From Sphingopyxis flava (lineage in GTDB: Bacteria; Pseudomonadota; Alphaproteobacteria; Sphingomonadales; Sphingomonadaceae): DNA of 64,000 nucleotides. Below are positions 46,328-55,834 of this stretch, piece by piece. The position numbers and the translations under genes are program-made. Positions within the stretch are counted from its first letter, which is position 1. Each line of letters begins with the position of its first letter. The notes under the pieces were generated by a model. That model saw only the letters and a list, made by a program, of their open reading frames with translations. It was not told the DNA's origin and did no database searches. Location: positions 62,001 through 126,000 of the forward strand of contig NZ_FUYP01000004.1 of NCBI RefSeq assembly GCF_900168005.1, in the 5' to 3' direction.

Positions 46328-46573
46328 AACCTGCTCCCTAATTGCCGAGCCGCTTCATGGCTGCGAGCCGCTTGCAGAAACTTCTTCCCCGCCTACCCGA
46401 AGCGATGCAGACGCCGTCCACGACGCCGCCATTCCATACTCGCCATGCGGGGCGGCGCTGGCGGGCGCCGACCGGGCGCGCACCCTGCCAGCACCAGCAG
46501 CGCCGCCGCCGCGATGGCCTTCGCGGGTCCAGTGGATGCAGCCCGCGAAGCTGAAAAGCGAAGATGCCCTGCA
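46328..46573 (-). other. Spacer with a possible lipoprotein gene relic
   Basis: On the minus strand, about 46530 to 46400, a frame reads AKAIAAAALLVLAGCAPGRR, a lipoprotein signal with lipobox LAGC, followed by about 20 unrelated residues and a stop. No usable start codon precedes it. It looks like the remains of a lipoprotein gene that once stood between the receptor and the SGNH hydrolase. Little more can be said. Confidence 0.3.
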
Positions 46574-49500
46574 TCAGAATTTCACCGTTGCCCCGACGTA
46601 GAAGCGGCGACCGGCGATATCATATACGCCGTTCTGGTTGGTCAGCCGTCCGCTTTCGGTACCGGTGGGGAGGAACGGGCTGGTCGAATCGAAAAGATTG
46701 TTCACCCCGCCATAAAGGCGGAACTTCTGGCCGCCACTATCTACGTCGAACGAGAGGAACAGGTCATGCTCCCAGACATCGCCGATGAACAAATAGGTCG
46801 GAACCTCTGCGCCGGCATTGGTTTCAAGCAGAGCGCGATAGCGGTCGAGCAACTGGTTGCTATCGTTGATCTTGCCATAATAGGTCGTCGTCCAGCGGAT
46901 GCGGAAATTGTCGAGCCTCCAGCTTAGCGAGCCTCGTGCGCGATATTTGAAACTACCGTTGGCAAGGTCGCCCGCAAGGTCGTTGGTGACGGTGCCGTCG
47001 ATCCCGGCGAAGCTCACCTTCTGGTTCAATATATGCGTGCCGTCGTAGCGCAGATCGAAGCGTCCCGGGATCCCGAGCGCGTCGTCGAGGCGGAATCGAT
47101 AGTTGAGCGCGATATCGATTCCCGAGGTATCGAAGCGCGCCAGATTGACCTGCCGCTGAATCAGCTCGACAATCTGGCCATTGTTCGGATTGCGCGTGAT
47201 GTCGGCGCAAAAGGGATTGTCCGCCTGCGGAACGTCGGTGTCATAGCATTGCAGCTGGATGTCGAGGTTGGAATAGGCGTCGATCGCATCGCGTATCTTG
47301 ATGTCGTAATAGTCGACGGCGAGACTCAGTCCGGGCAGGAAGCGCGGCGCGAAAACGGCCCCGAGCGTCAGCGTGTCGGCCGTTTCCTCCTTGAGGTCAG
47401 AGTTTCCCGCATTGGGGCTGAACAGATTGCCGCCAACCTGCTCGTAGCGCTGCGTCACGCCTTCGAGCGCCTGCTGTGTGTAGAGCGCCTGTATCCCCGG
47501 ATCGAGGCGGCAATTCGCTGCGATACGGCCCGTGGTCGTCGGTCGCACACCGTCGCAGATGTCGGTCGCGGCTTCAAAATTGCCGCGCGGCGGGGAAAAT
47601 AGTTCAGCGATATCGGGTGCGCGCTGCGCCCGCGCAAACTGGGCGCGGAACCGGATGGCCTCGATCGGGGCATATTGCGCGCCGGCGCGCCAGCTGAACA
47701 CCGTTCCCACGCGGTCGATGTCGTAATGTGCGACGCGCGCGGAGGCATCGAGGCTCAGCAGATGTGCGCCCGGCACCTCTCTGAGCAGCGGAACGCTGAT
47801 CTCGCCATAGCCTTCGATCGCGCTGATCGACCCTGAAAAATTGGGCACCGCATTGCCCGTTGTCCCGCCCGCCTGAGACAGTACATCGCCGCGCAGCAAT
47901 TGGCTGTCCTTGCGCCAGTCGACGCCAAAAGCGGCCCCAACCGGCCCCGCCGGCAGGGTGAAGAGGTCGCCGGTGACAAAGGCCTGTCCTGTATACTGGC
48001 GGATTGTCAGATTCTGGTGCAGGTCGGCACGGATCCACGCCGCGGCTTCGGGCGTGATCGCGCCTTCGCCGAACAGGTTGACCGGAACGCAGCCCTCGGC
48101 GCGCGCATCGGCGTTGACGCAGCGCGGATTGCCGTCAGGCCCCTCTTCGGCGTTGAGACCCTCGATCAGGTGCCGGGCGTTGATTTCGTTTCGCCGCCAC
48201 TGGTCCTGCTTGTACTGGCCATAGCCGAAACTCGCCTCCCACCGCCAGCTGTCAGACAATTTTCCGCGCAATCCGATCCAACTGCGCAGCGTCTGACGCT
48301 TGTTCTCGGTGATCTGGCCCCCGACTTCGTCGAACCGGCGGTCCCAGGCGATACCCACGCCGGTCGACGGTGTCTCGCGCCCGCCCAGTTCCGGCGGGAC
48401 AAAGGGATTACACGGCCCGTTCCGAAGGCACGGGATCTTTCCATATTCATATTCCTGGGTGATGCCGCTGACGGGATCGGTCAGCGGAAAGGTCGAATCC
48501 CAGCCGATTCCCACGGCCTCGCGCGTCTCGCCCGAATCGACACGCGAATATTGCGCCTGCGCAAAGCCCTCGAGCGCGTCGGAAAACTCATAATCGAGCT
48601 TCGCCGCCGCAAGATAACGCTTGCGCGCCAGGATCAGCGACCGGCCCATGCGCTGGTTGTAGCCGTCGCGGTTGGGCAGGAAATAGCCGGTATTGCCATT
48701 GTCGGTCGTGCCGATTTCAATCGGTTCACCCGTCTGCACGTCCGGCCCCAAGGGTACCATCTGACCATCCCGGTAGAAGCGATCGCGCGACGAATTGGCG
48801 CCCGAAAAGACGCCGCCTGGAATGAAGCTGCTGAGGTCGCTGTATATATTTGGGGGGAAGGTCGACGCGGGCTGCTGACCGCTGGTGAGCCCGCCGCTAT
48901 TGTTCACATAATAGGTATCGAACATGTTCTGGCCGGTTTCAAAATCATAGCTGTAGCCGATCGGCCGTACCGCCCATTCGCGGTCGGTCGCGCGAATGCC
49001 CCAGTCACGATCGTACGTGCCGCTGATCAGGAAATAGCCCCGGCGATCGGCGAAGCGCGTGCCCCAGGTCGCGCCCAGCGTCAATTCCTGCCCGTCGCCC
49101 CGGCTGGTGAGTCCTGTGCGGGCGCGCAGCATCAGCCCCCGCTCGTTCTTCTTGGTGATAATGTTGACGACGCCCGCGACGGCATCCGACCCGTAGATGG
49201 ACGAAGTGCCGCCGGTGATGATCTCGACCCGGTCGATGAAATCGCTGGGGATGGTCGAAAGGCTGACCAGATTGGTGATGCCCGAGTTCGACACGGTGCG
49301 CCGGCCATCGACGAGCACAAGCGTGCGGTTGTCCCCCAGACCGCGCAGCTGAATCGACGAAAGCCCCGAATTCTGCGTGTTGCCGGTGACGGTCGCATCA
49401 TTGGTGGTCGAGGTGAGTTGTGGCAGGTCGGCGAGCGTCTCACTGAGTTCGCTGTCGCCTGATTCGAGCAGCTCGTCACGCGTCACCGCGACGGTAGGCG

Positions 49501-49690
49501 CGGCGGTATCATATGTCTCGCGCGCGATGCGGCTGCCGGTGACGATGATCTCGCCGGCATCAGCGATTGCGTCCGCGCTCGCAGCGCCCGCCGGCGCTTC
49601 CTGGGCGGCGAGGGGCGGCTGGAACGCGGCTCAAAGAATCAGCGCCGAATAGCTGCTGTGGCGGGCCCAGCGACCTTTGGTCGAAATCAT
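46574..49690 (-). pseudogene. TonB-dependent receptor with an in-frame TGA in its signal peptide
   Basis: The natural start is ATG 49690, with GGGGAGAGAGA upstream. It reads MISTKGRWARHSSYSALIL, then TGA (49631-49633), then in the same frame AAFQPPLAAQEAPAG, the plug start GEIIVTGSRIARETYDTAAP and the whole receptor (LADLPQLTSTT, IQLRGLGDNRTLVLVDGRRT, SIYGSDAVAGVVNIITKKN, ending in YVGATVKF with the terminal Phe). Only the one codon is broken in 1039. Translation from a GTG at 49486 would lack a signal peptide. So the gene is either freshly inactivated, read through at TGA, or affected by a sequence error. It lies 43 bases after dctA on the same strand. Confidence 0.88.
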
Positions 49691-49733
49691 TGTCTCTCTC
49701 CCCATATCCTGTTGGTGGTGGACTCTGCAGGTC

Positions 49734-51071
49734 TCAATCCATGTCTGTTTCGATGGGACGGGCCGCGAGCCCGGGCGCGGGTTCGACGCGGAGCGCGCGG
49801 TCGAGTGCGTCGCGGTCGAGCGCATTTTCCCACATCGCGACGACGATCGCCGCGAGGGCGTTGCCGATGAAATTGGTGAGCGCGCGGCATTCACTCATGA
49901 ACCGGTCGATGCCGAGGATCAGCGCCAGCCCCGCTACGGGGACAGAGGGAACCACCGACAGCGTCGCCGCGAGCGTGATGAAGCCCGCGCCGGTGACACC
50001 GGCAGCGCCCTTCGAACTCACCATTGCGACGAGCAGCAGCGCAACCTGTTCGCCAAGGCTCAGCTGGATGCCCGTCGCCTGCGCAACGAAAAGCGCGGCG
50101 AGCGTCATATAGATGTTGGTGCCGTCGAGGTTGAAGCTGTAGCCGGTTGGCACGACCATGCCGACGACCGGCTTGGCACAGCCCGCGCGTTCGAGCTTCT
50201 CGATCAGGCTCGGCAGCGCCGCTTCCGATGAGGAGGTTCCCAGTACGAGCAGCAGTTCGGCTTTGAGGTATGCGATCAGGCGTATGATCGAAAATCCGCA
50301 GAGCCGTGCCATCGCGCCGAGCACGACGACGACAAAGAATAGCGAAGTCAGATAAAAGGTCGCGATCAGTGCGCCAAGGTTCGCGAGCGAATCGACGCCA
50401 TATTTGCCGATCGTGAAGGCCATGGCGCCGAACGCGCCGATCGGCGCGAAACGCATCAGCATCGCGACGATGTGGAAAAAGACGACCGAGACCTTGTCGA
50501 GAATCCCCAGCACCTGTTTCCCTGCCGCGCCGGTGCGCGAGAGCGCGAGGCCGAAGAGGATCGCGACGAACAGCGCCTGAAGGATCGAACCCGAGGTCAG
50601 CGACGATACAAATGTTTCCGGAATGATCGCGAGGAGGAAGCCCGTCAGCGTCGTCTCATGCGCCTTTTGCTTATATTCCGCGATCGCTCCGGCATCGAGG
50701 GTCGCCGGATCGATGTTCATCCCCGTCCCCGGCTGCACCACATTCGCGACCACCATTCCGACGACCAGCGCAAGTGTCGAGAAGAAGAGGAAATAGGCGA
50801 ATGTCTTGATCGTCAGCCGGCCCAGCGTCTTGGCCTCGCCCACCGAGGCGATGCCGGTCGCAACGGTCAGAAAGATCACCGGCGCGATGATCGTCTTGAC
50901 CAGCTTGATGAAGCCGTCGCCGAGCGGCTTCAAGGCGACGCCGATCTCGGGGAAGAAATGGCCGAGCAGCACGCCCGCGAAAATCGCGGTCAGCACCTGC
51001 ACATAGAGGTGTGCCCACCAGGGGCGGTGCCGGATCGCTTCGCGCGGCGTCAAACTGATTGTGGCAGCCAC
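49734..51071 (-). CDS. dctA: C4-dicarboxylate transport protein, DAACS family
   Basis: 445 residues with the DAACS (glutamate transporter) fold: [20 protein letters not shown], the serine-rich hairpin [40 protein letters not shown] with the NLDGT motif, and [20 protein letters not shown]. It imports succinate, fumarate or malate with protons or sodium across the inner membrane. Divergent from dctB-dctD, which supports the DctA assignment over a glutamate carrier. Confidence 0.93.
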   Translation of the reverse strand: MAATISLTPREAIRHRPWWAHLYVQVLTAIFAGVLLGHFFPEIGVALKPLGDGFIKLVKTIIAPVIFLTVATGIASVGEAKTLGRLTIKTFAYFLFFSTLALVVGMVVANVVQPGTGMNIDPATLDAGAIAEYKQKAHETTLTGFLLAIIPETFVSSLTSGSILQALFVAILFGLALSRTGAAGKQVLGILDKVSVVFFHIVAMLMRFAPIGAFGAMAFTIGKYGVDSLANLGALIATFYLTSLFFVVVVLGAMARLCGFSIIRLIAYLKAELLLVLGTSSSEAALPSLIEKLERAGCAKPVVGMVVPTGYSFNLDGTNIYMTLAALFVAQATGIQLSLGEQVALLLVAMVSSKGAAGVTGAGFITLAATLSVVPSVPVAGLALILGIDRFMSECRALTNFIGNALAAIVVAMWENALDRDALDRALRVEPAPGLAARPIETDMD

Positions 51072-51261
51072 AGCTTCTCCCTTGCTCCCTCGCGCCTGCA
51101 GCGCACGTCCGGCCGCTCCTCCGGATGTTGGGGAAGCCTAAGAGGGCCAAAGGTCCGGTCAAAGTCGGAAATGCAAAGAACTCATGCATTTGATTTCTAT
51201 GGATAATATTGGATTTCCTTCGCCGCATCGGCGGAAGTTTGTGCGATTTTCCGCATAGCGC

Positions 51262-51288
51262 GTGTGATATTTGTGCTATATTTCACAC
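51262..51288. promoter_or_regulatory. Dyad between dctA and dctB
   Basis: GTGTGA (51262-51267) and TCACAC (51283-51288) are inverted around 15 AT-rich bases directly before the dctB ATG at 51291. The arms would fit a dimeric regulator such as DctD or a CRP-like protein. I found no convincing sigma-54 (-24/-12) promoter on the dctA side. Confidence 0.45.
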
Positions 51289-51290
51289 AA

Positions 51291-53099
51291 ATGCCTGCCG
51301 ATGATTCGACCTTTCGGGCCCATCCTTCGTTCGATCGGCGCCGGCTGACGCTGGCGACACTGGCGGCCGCGCTTCTGCTCCTGATCGCCGCCGTCGGCCT
51401 CAACCAATGGGCGATCGGCCGGGCCCGGTCAGAGACCGATGCGCAGGCCCGTCAGAACGCCCGTGCGCATGCGAGCCTTCTCGAAAGCGAATTGCAGAAG
51501 TTCCGCCTGTTGCCGCGCGTCCTGACCGAATTTCCGGACGTCCGCCGCGCACTGGCGGACAAGAGCGCGGAGGCCTCGCGGCGTCTCGACGCCGAACTTG
51601 AACAGCTCGCGGCGCGCACCGATGCGGCGGTGATTTACGTCCTTGACGAAGGGGGCACCACGATCGCCGCGAGCAACTGGCGCACGCCGACCAGCTTCGT
51701 CGGCGAGAATTACAGGTTTCGCCCCTATTATCGGGACGCCATGGCTCTGGGCGAGGCCGAGCTGTTTGCCCTCGGCACCGTGAGCGGCCGCCCCGGCCTC
51801 TACCTTGCGCGTAAGGTCGCCCCCGAAGGCAAGGCGCTGGGCGTGATTGTGGTGAAGGTCGAGTTTGACCGGCTCGAGCGCAAATGGGCGGGCTCAGGCG
51901 GTGCCGCGCTGGTCACCGACAGTAGCGGCATCATCATCATGGCAAGCAACCCCGCGTGGCAGTTCCGCTCTCTCGATCCGCTGCCGGCGGCGGCGCGCGA
52001 ACGCCTGCGGGCCTCGCTGCGCTATGGCGAACGCGCACTCGCGCCGCTCGGACTTCAGCGCCGCGGCAGCGACCTTCGCATCGCAAACGGCGACGGCGCA
52101 GCGCTTTATCGCCACGCGTCAGCGCGCATCTCGCTTCCCGGCACCACTTTGCACCAGTTTCAGCCGCTTGCGCCGGCGCGCGATGCCGCGACCGCCACCG
52201 CCCGCGTGATCTTTCTGGTCCTGTTGATCCTCGCCGGGGCAGCCATCATCACCCTGCTCCGCCTTGTCGAACGGCAGGCGATGCGCCAAGCTGCACATCA
52301 AGCGCTCGAACGCGAGGTCGCGGCGCGAACGCAGGATCTGCGCACGGCCAACGCTGAACTGCAACAGGCTTCCAAGTTGCAGCGCGAGACTGACCGCCGC
52401 TATCGCGCCGCACGCGAGGAGCTGGCCCAGGCAAGTCGGCTCGGCTCGATCGGGCAGATCACGGCAGGAGTCGCGCATGAAATCAATCAGCCAGTCGCAG
52501 CGATCCGCACCTATGCCGAGAATAGCCTGCGCTATCTCGATCGCGGCGAGGCGGATAAGGTGCGGGGCAATCTAGGCACCATCGTCGAGCTTACAGCACG
52601 CGTCGGCGCCATCACTGGCGAGCTGCGCAATTTCGCACGCAAGAAGCCGATGCCGCTGAGCGCTGTCGCAGTGCAGGCGGCGATCGAGGGCACAATGTTG
52701 CTCATTGGCGACCGGCTGCGCAGCCAGGGGATCATAATCGACATCGCGCTCGACGATCCCGATGCAAAGGTACAAGCCGACCGTGTCCGACTCGAACAGG
52801 TTCTTGTCAACCTGCTCCAGAATGCGGCCGAGGCGCTGCTCGAATCGCCGGCCCCCCGTCTTTCGCTCCGCGTACATGGAGAAGGCGCCATCTGCATCGA
52901 TGTGTGCGACAACGGCCCCGGCGTACCGGCAGACCTCGTGCCGCAGCTCTTCACCCCCTTTGTGACCGGCCGCACCGACGGGCTCGGTCTGGGGCTCGCT
53001 ATCGCGAGCCAGATCGTGGCCGACTTCGGCGGCAAATTGACGCTGATCAACTCGCCCCTCGGCGGTGCCGGTTTCCGGATGGAGCTCAGGCGCGCATGA
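51291..53099 (+). CDS. dctB: C4-dicarboxylate sensor histidine kinase
   Basis: 602 residues from ATG 51291. One membrane helix (LTLATLAAALLLLIAAVGLN), a periplasmic double PAS-like dCACHE domain with the DctB signature NWRTPTSFVGENYRFRPYYR and ALGTVSGRPGLYLARKV, a second helix (ARVIFLVLLILAGAAIITLL), a coiled linker and the kinase core. The phospho-acceptor is His396 in GVAHEINQPVAAIRTYAEN; ATP site VNLLQNAAEALLES, DNGPGVP and GLGLGLAIA. It senses succinate-type acids and phosphorylates DctD. Its stop overlaps the dctD start. Confidence 0.94.
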   Translation: MPADDSTFRAHPSFDRRRLTLATLAAALLLLIAAVGLNQWAIGRARSETDAQARQNARAHASLLESELQKFRLLPRVLTEFPDVRRALADKSAEASRRLDAELEQLAARTDAAVIYVLDEGGTTIAASNWRTPTSFVGENYRFRPYYRDAMALGEAELFALGTVSGRPGLYLARKVAPEGKALGVIVVKVEFDRLERKWAGSGGAALVTDSSGIIIMASNPAWQFRSLDPLPAAARERLRASLRYGERALAPLGLQRRGSDLRIANGDGAALYRHASARISLPGTTLHQFQPLAPARDAATATARVIFLVLLILAGAAIITLLRLVERQAMRQAAHQALEREVAARTQDLRTANAELQQASKLQRETDRRYRAAREELAQASRLGSIGQITAGVAHEINQPVAAIRTYAENSLRYLDRGEADKVRGNLGTIVELTARVGAITGELRNFARKKPMPLSAVAVQAAIEGTMLLIGDRLRSQGIIIDIALDDPDAKVQADRVRLEQVLVNLLQNAAEALLESPAPRLSLRVHGEGAICIDVCDNGPGVPADLVPQLFTPFVTGRTDGLGLGLAIASQIVADFGGKLTLINSPLGGAGFRMELRRA

Positions 53100-54463
53100 C
53101 CTTCTTCACCGACGAGCAGACGATCCTTTTCGTTGACGACGATCCGCAGCTTCGCGACGCGAACCTTCAGTCGCTTGATCTCGCGGGCTTGGCAGTCGAG
53201 GCTTTCGCCGATGCGGCGAACGTGCTGCCCCGCATCACGCGCGATTTTGCCGGCATTGTTATCTCCGACATCCGCATGCCAGCGATGGACGGACTGGAAT
53301 TTCGCGCGGCGATCCACAAGGTCGATCCCGATATCCCTGTCATCCTGATCACCGGCCACGCTGACGTGCCGATGGCGGTCCGCGCGCTGCAGGACGGCGC
53401 CTTTGATTTTCTGGCCAAGCCCTTCGCCGCCGATCATCTGACGAGTTCGGCGCGACGCGCGCTCGCGCATCGGGCGCTGATCCTCGACAACCGCCGCCTC
53501 GTTGCCGCGGTCGCCGAGGTCGACAGTCCGCTGATCGGTGAAAGCGCAAGCATGACACGGCTGCGCGAAACCATTGCGCAGCTCGCGCAGGCGGATATCG
53601 ACGTGCTGGTCGAAGGGGAGACCGGGACCGGCAAGGAACTTGTCGCACATATGATCCACCGGCAGAGCCGCCGCAGCGGCGGCGCGCTGGTTGCGGTCAA
53701 CTGCGCCGCCCTGCCACAGGAACTCGCAGAGGCGGAGCTGTTCGGTAGCGATATCGTTGACCGCACGACCGGCAAGCTGGGCCACGCTGGCCGCATCCGC
53801 AGCGCGCATCGCGGAACGCTGTTTCTCGACGAGATCGACACGATGCATCCTGCCGTACAGGCCAAGCTGCTGCGCGTGATCGAGGAGCGCGAGGTGCAGC
53901 CGATCGGCGCCGCGGCGCCTGAGCCCGTCGACTTGCGCGTCATCGCCGCCACCAAGATCGACCTGATGGACGCGTTGCGCGCAGGGACCTTTCGCGAGGA
54001 TCTTTATTACCGGCTGCATGTCGTCAAGCTTCGCATTCCGCCGCTGCGCGAGCGGCGTTCGGACATTCCGCAGACCTTTGCCTATTTCCTCGACGAGGCA
54101 GCGAGAAAAATGGGTTTGCCGGGATTTCGCATCGACGATCGGACCCGCCGCTATCTGGTCGAGCACGACTGGCCAGGGAATGTCCGCGAGCTCAAGAATT
54201 TCGCCTATAGCGTCGTTCTGAACCTGCCTTCGGACGCGAGCCGCGCGCCGCTCCAGGGCGAGATGACGCTCGCCGAGCGCGTCGCGCGCTTCGAAGCCGC
54301 AGTGATCCGCGACGCGATGACCGCATGCGGCGGCGACATCGCGCGGGCGATGTCAATCCTGGGAGTCCCGCGCAAAACGCTCTATGACAAGCTCGGCCGT
54401 CACGGCATCAGTCCGAAGGATTATCGCGAGGGGGCTTCTGGGCGCGGACTACGCCGCCCATAA
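53096..54463 (+). CDS. dctD: DctD-type response regulator with AAA+ domain lacking GAFTGA
   Basis: 455 residues; ATG overlaps the dctB stop (ATGA). Receiver domain with the acidic pair in ILFVDDDPQ, Asp58 in IVISDIRMPAMDG, and KPF. The AAA+ domain has Walker A VEGETGTGKELVAH, Walker B GTLFLDEIDTM and the arginine-finger region REDLYYRLHV. Where sigma-54 activators have ELFGHxxGAFTGA, this protein reads ELFGSDIVDRTTGKLGHAGR with the same length, so the sigma-54 contact loop is lost by substitution. A Fis-type helix-turn-helix (GGDIARAMSILGVPRKTLYDKL) closes it. It may act with sigma-70, as NtrC of Rhodobacter capsulatus does. Confidence 0.92.
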   Translation: MTFFTDEQTILFVDDDPQLRDANLQSLDLAGLAVEAFADAANVLPRITRDFAGIVISDIRMPAMDGLEFRAAIHKVDPDIPVILITGHADVPMAVRALQDGAFDFLAKPFAADHLTSSARRALAHRALILDNRRLVAAVAEVDSPLIGESASMTRLRETIAQLAQADIDVLVEGETGTGKELVAHMIHRQSRRSGGALVAVNCAALPQELAEAELFGSDIVDRTTGKLGHAGRIRSAHRGTLFLDEIDTMHPAVQAKLLRVIEEREVQPIGAAAPEPVDLRVIAATKIDLMDALRAGTFREDLYYRLHVVKLRIPPLRERRSDIPQTFAYFLDEAARKMGLPGFRIDDRTRRYLVEHDWPGNVRELKNFAYSVVLNLPSDASRAPLQGEMTLAERVARFEAAVIRDAMTACGGDIARAMSILGVPRKTLYDKLGRHGISPKDYREGASGRGLRRP

Positions 54464-54472
54464 CTTCCCCCT

Positions 54473-54489
54473 ATGGGGACCGGCCCCAT
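54473..54489 (+). terminator. Hairpin after dctD
   Basis: ATGGGG (54473-54478) and CCCCAT (54484-54489) form a perfect stem with a five-base loop ten bases after the dctD stop, followed by TCTCCATATT. Weak T-content, so termination is probable rather than certain. Confidence 0.5.
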
Positions 54490-54557
54490 TCTCCATATTC
54501 CCGTGGCGCCCTCTCGCATAGCGTCGCCGCGCCATCGCACGACCAGGGGGAACGATC

Positions 54558-54761
54558 ATGACCATGCCGCCGCACTCGCCCGCCCGCTCCGCGGGTGCCC
54601 TCGTCTTCACTTCTATGACAGATCCTGCCCACGGCACCGCATTCAACGCCGCATATCGCCCATTCTTTGGCGAAGCTTGGCCCGCCCGCTCGACCGTGGT
54701 GTCGGCGCTGCTCGCTCCCGGTGCGCTGATCGAGGTCGAGGCGGTTGTGCTACAACAATGA
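54558..54761 (+). CDS. Rid family protein with a large internal deletion
   Basis: 67 residues, strong ribosome site (AGGGGGAACGATC then ATG). The ends match a Rid protein: MTMPPHSPARSAGALVFTS at the start and AFNAAYRPFFGEAWPARSTV followed by VSALLAPGALIEVEAVVLQQ at the end, including the conserved Pro-Ala-Arg-Ser-Thr. About 55-60 residues of the core between VFTS and MTDPAHG are missing in frame, half the domain, so a normal Rid trimer cannot form. The stop overlaps the next start (ATGA). It may be kept only for coupling, or be a relic. Confidence 0.7.
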   Translation: MTMPPHSPARSAGALVFTSMTDPAHGTAFNAAYRPFFGEAWPARSTVVSALLAPGALIEVEAVVLQQ

Positions 54762-55702
54762 CCGCAAAGACGGTTGGCCCACAGCTATTGCGGGCTTACG
54801 GTGGCGGCATGCGGTTCCGCCAGATCGAAGTCTTCCACGCCGTTTACACCCACGGGTCGATCAGCGCCGCAGCGCGTGCGCTCGGCGTGTCGCAGCCATC
54901 GGTATCGAAAACGCTGCACCATGCCGAAGACAGCCTGGGATTTCCGCTGTTCCAACTCGCGCGCGGTCGCCTCGTACCTACCGATGAGGCTCATGCGCTG
55001 ATGCGCGAAGCCGGCGACATATTCGAACGGCTCACATCGCTCCAGCACACGGCGCGCAACCTCTCACAGGCGGGGGGCGGGCATATCCGGCTCGGTATCG
55101 TGCCCAGCCTTGCGCTCGACATCGTTCCCCAGGCGATGGCGCAGTTTCGCCGCCAATGGCCGCGTGTCACCTTCGAGGTGCATACGCACCATCACGACGA
55201 CCTCGTCCAGTCGCTGATCGAGCGCGAGACCGACATCGCGGTTGCCTACACCCCGCCTGCGCACCCGCGGCTGACGCGCTCGCTGCTCGCCGAGGGTGAG
55301 CTTGTCGTCTTCTTCCCCACCGGCGCCTTCAGAGAGGTTTGCGGGCGCCTGCCGCTGAGCGAACTCGCCGACCGCGACGTCATCGGCGTGGCGGCGACCG
55401 GACCGATCGGCGACGTTCTGACCCGCGCCGCCCGCGCGCGCGGGATCGCCTATCGCGAGTCGGTGTCGGTGCAGACCTTCTTCATCGCCGCCCGCCTCGC
55501 GCAGCTTGAAGGTGGGGTGACCGTGATCGACGAATTCACTGCGCGCGCCTGGCAGTCACCGGGGTACTGCTGGCTTCCGACCGATCCCGCGTTAGGATTC
55601 ACAATCTCCTATGTTACGCTCGAAGACCGCCCGCCCTCGAAAGTCGCGCGGCAATTCCTGCGCACCCTTGAAGCGGTGCTCGAAAGCAGCCGCGCCGCGT
55701 AA
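54758..55702 (+). CDS. LysR family transcriptional regulator of the dehydrogenase/GGT locus
   Basis: 314 residues from ATG 54758, chosen because it overlaps the stop of the shortened Rid gene (ATGA); ATG 54809 would give 297 residues. Helix-turn-helix: RFRQIEVFHAVYTHGSISAA, ARALGVSQPSVSKTLHHAED. The effector domain starts near residue 110 (GHIRLGIVPSLALDIVPQAM). It lies directly upstream of the dehydrogenase, TonB receptor, symporter and gamma-glutamyltransferase genes in the same direction and is the likely regulator of that locus. Confidence 0.9.
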   Translation: MTAKTVGPQLLRAYGGGMRFRQIEVFHAVYTHGSISAAARALGVSQPSVSKTLHHAEDSLGFPLFQLARGRLVPTDEAHALMREAGDIFERLTSLQHTARNLSQAGGGHIRLGIVPSLALDIVPQAMAQFRRQWPRVTFEVHTHHHDDLVQSLIERETDIAVAYTPPAHPRLTRSLLAEGELVVFFPTGAFREVCGRLPLSELADRDVIGVAATGPIGDVLTRAARARGIAYRESVSVQTFFIAARLAQLEGGVTVIDEFTARAWQSPGYCWLPTDPALGFTISYVTLEDRPPSKVARQFLRTLEAVLESSRAA

Positions 55703-55730
55703 GGCATAACCCGCGGCTATGGATGTCAAA

Positions 55731-55767
55731 AATATTGCGCGTTGGCGCAAGGCGACGGCTCAATATT
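55731..55767. promoter_or_regulatory. Inverted repeat before the second DadA-like gene
   Basis: AATATTG (55731-55737) and CAATATT (55761-55767) are perfect inverted arms 23 bases apart, with a smaller TTGCGC / GCGCAA repeat inside. The element AATATTG also occurs twice in the Lrp-dadX region (3890, 3966). It lies in the 132-base gap between LysR and the dehydrogenase and is the best operator candidate there. Confidence 0.5.
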
Positions 55768-55834
55768 CTCACCCCCGAAGGCCGGCAAAGATGATTTCCA
55801 GAAAGCCCGGCTAAAAAGGGGACCGGATTGAGGG

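Noticed and set aside
47900-49462. 520-codon plus-strand open frame
   Set aside because: Mirror of the TonB receptor gene in high-GC DNA, without ribosome site or recognisable domains.
51072-51261. Sigma-54 promoter for dctA
   Set aside because: The nearest GG...GC pairs in the interval have the wrong spacing or lack the TTGC half.
52532-54166. 544-codon minus-strand open frame
   Set aside because: Opposite dctB-dctD, whose domains are complete; a GC-rich shadow.
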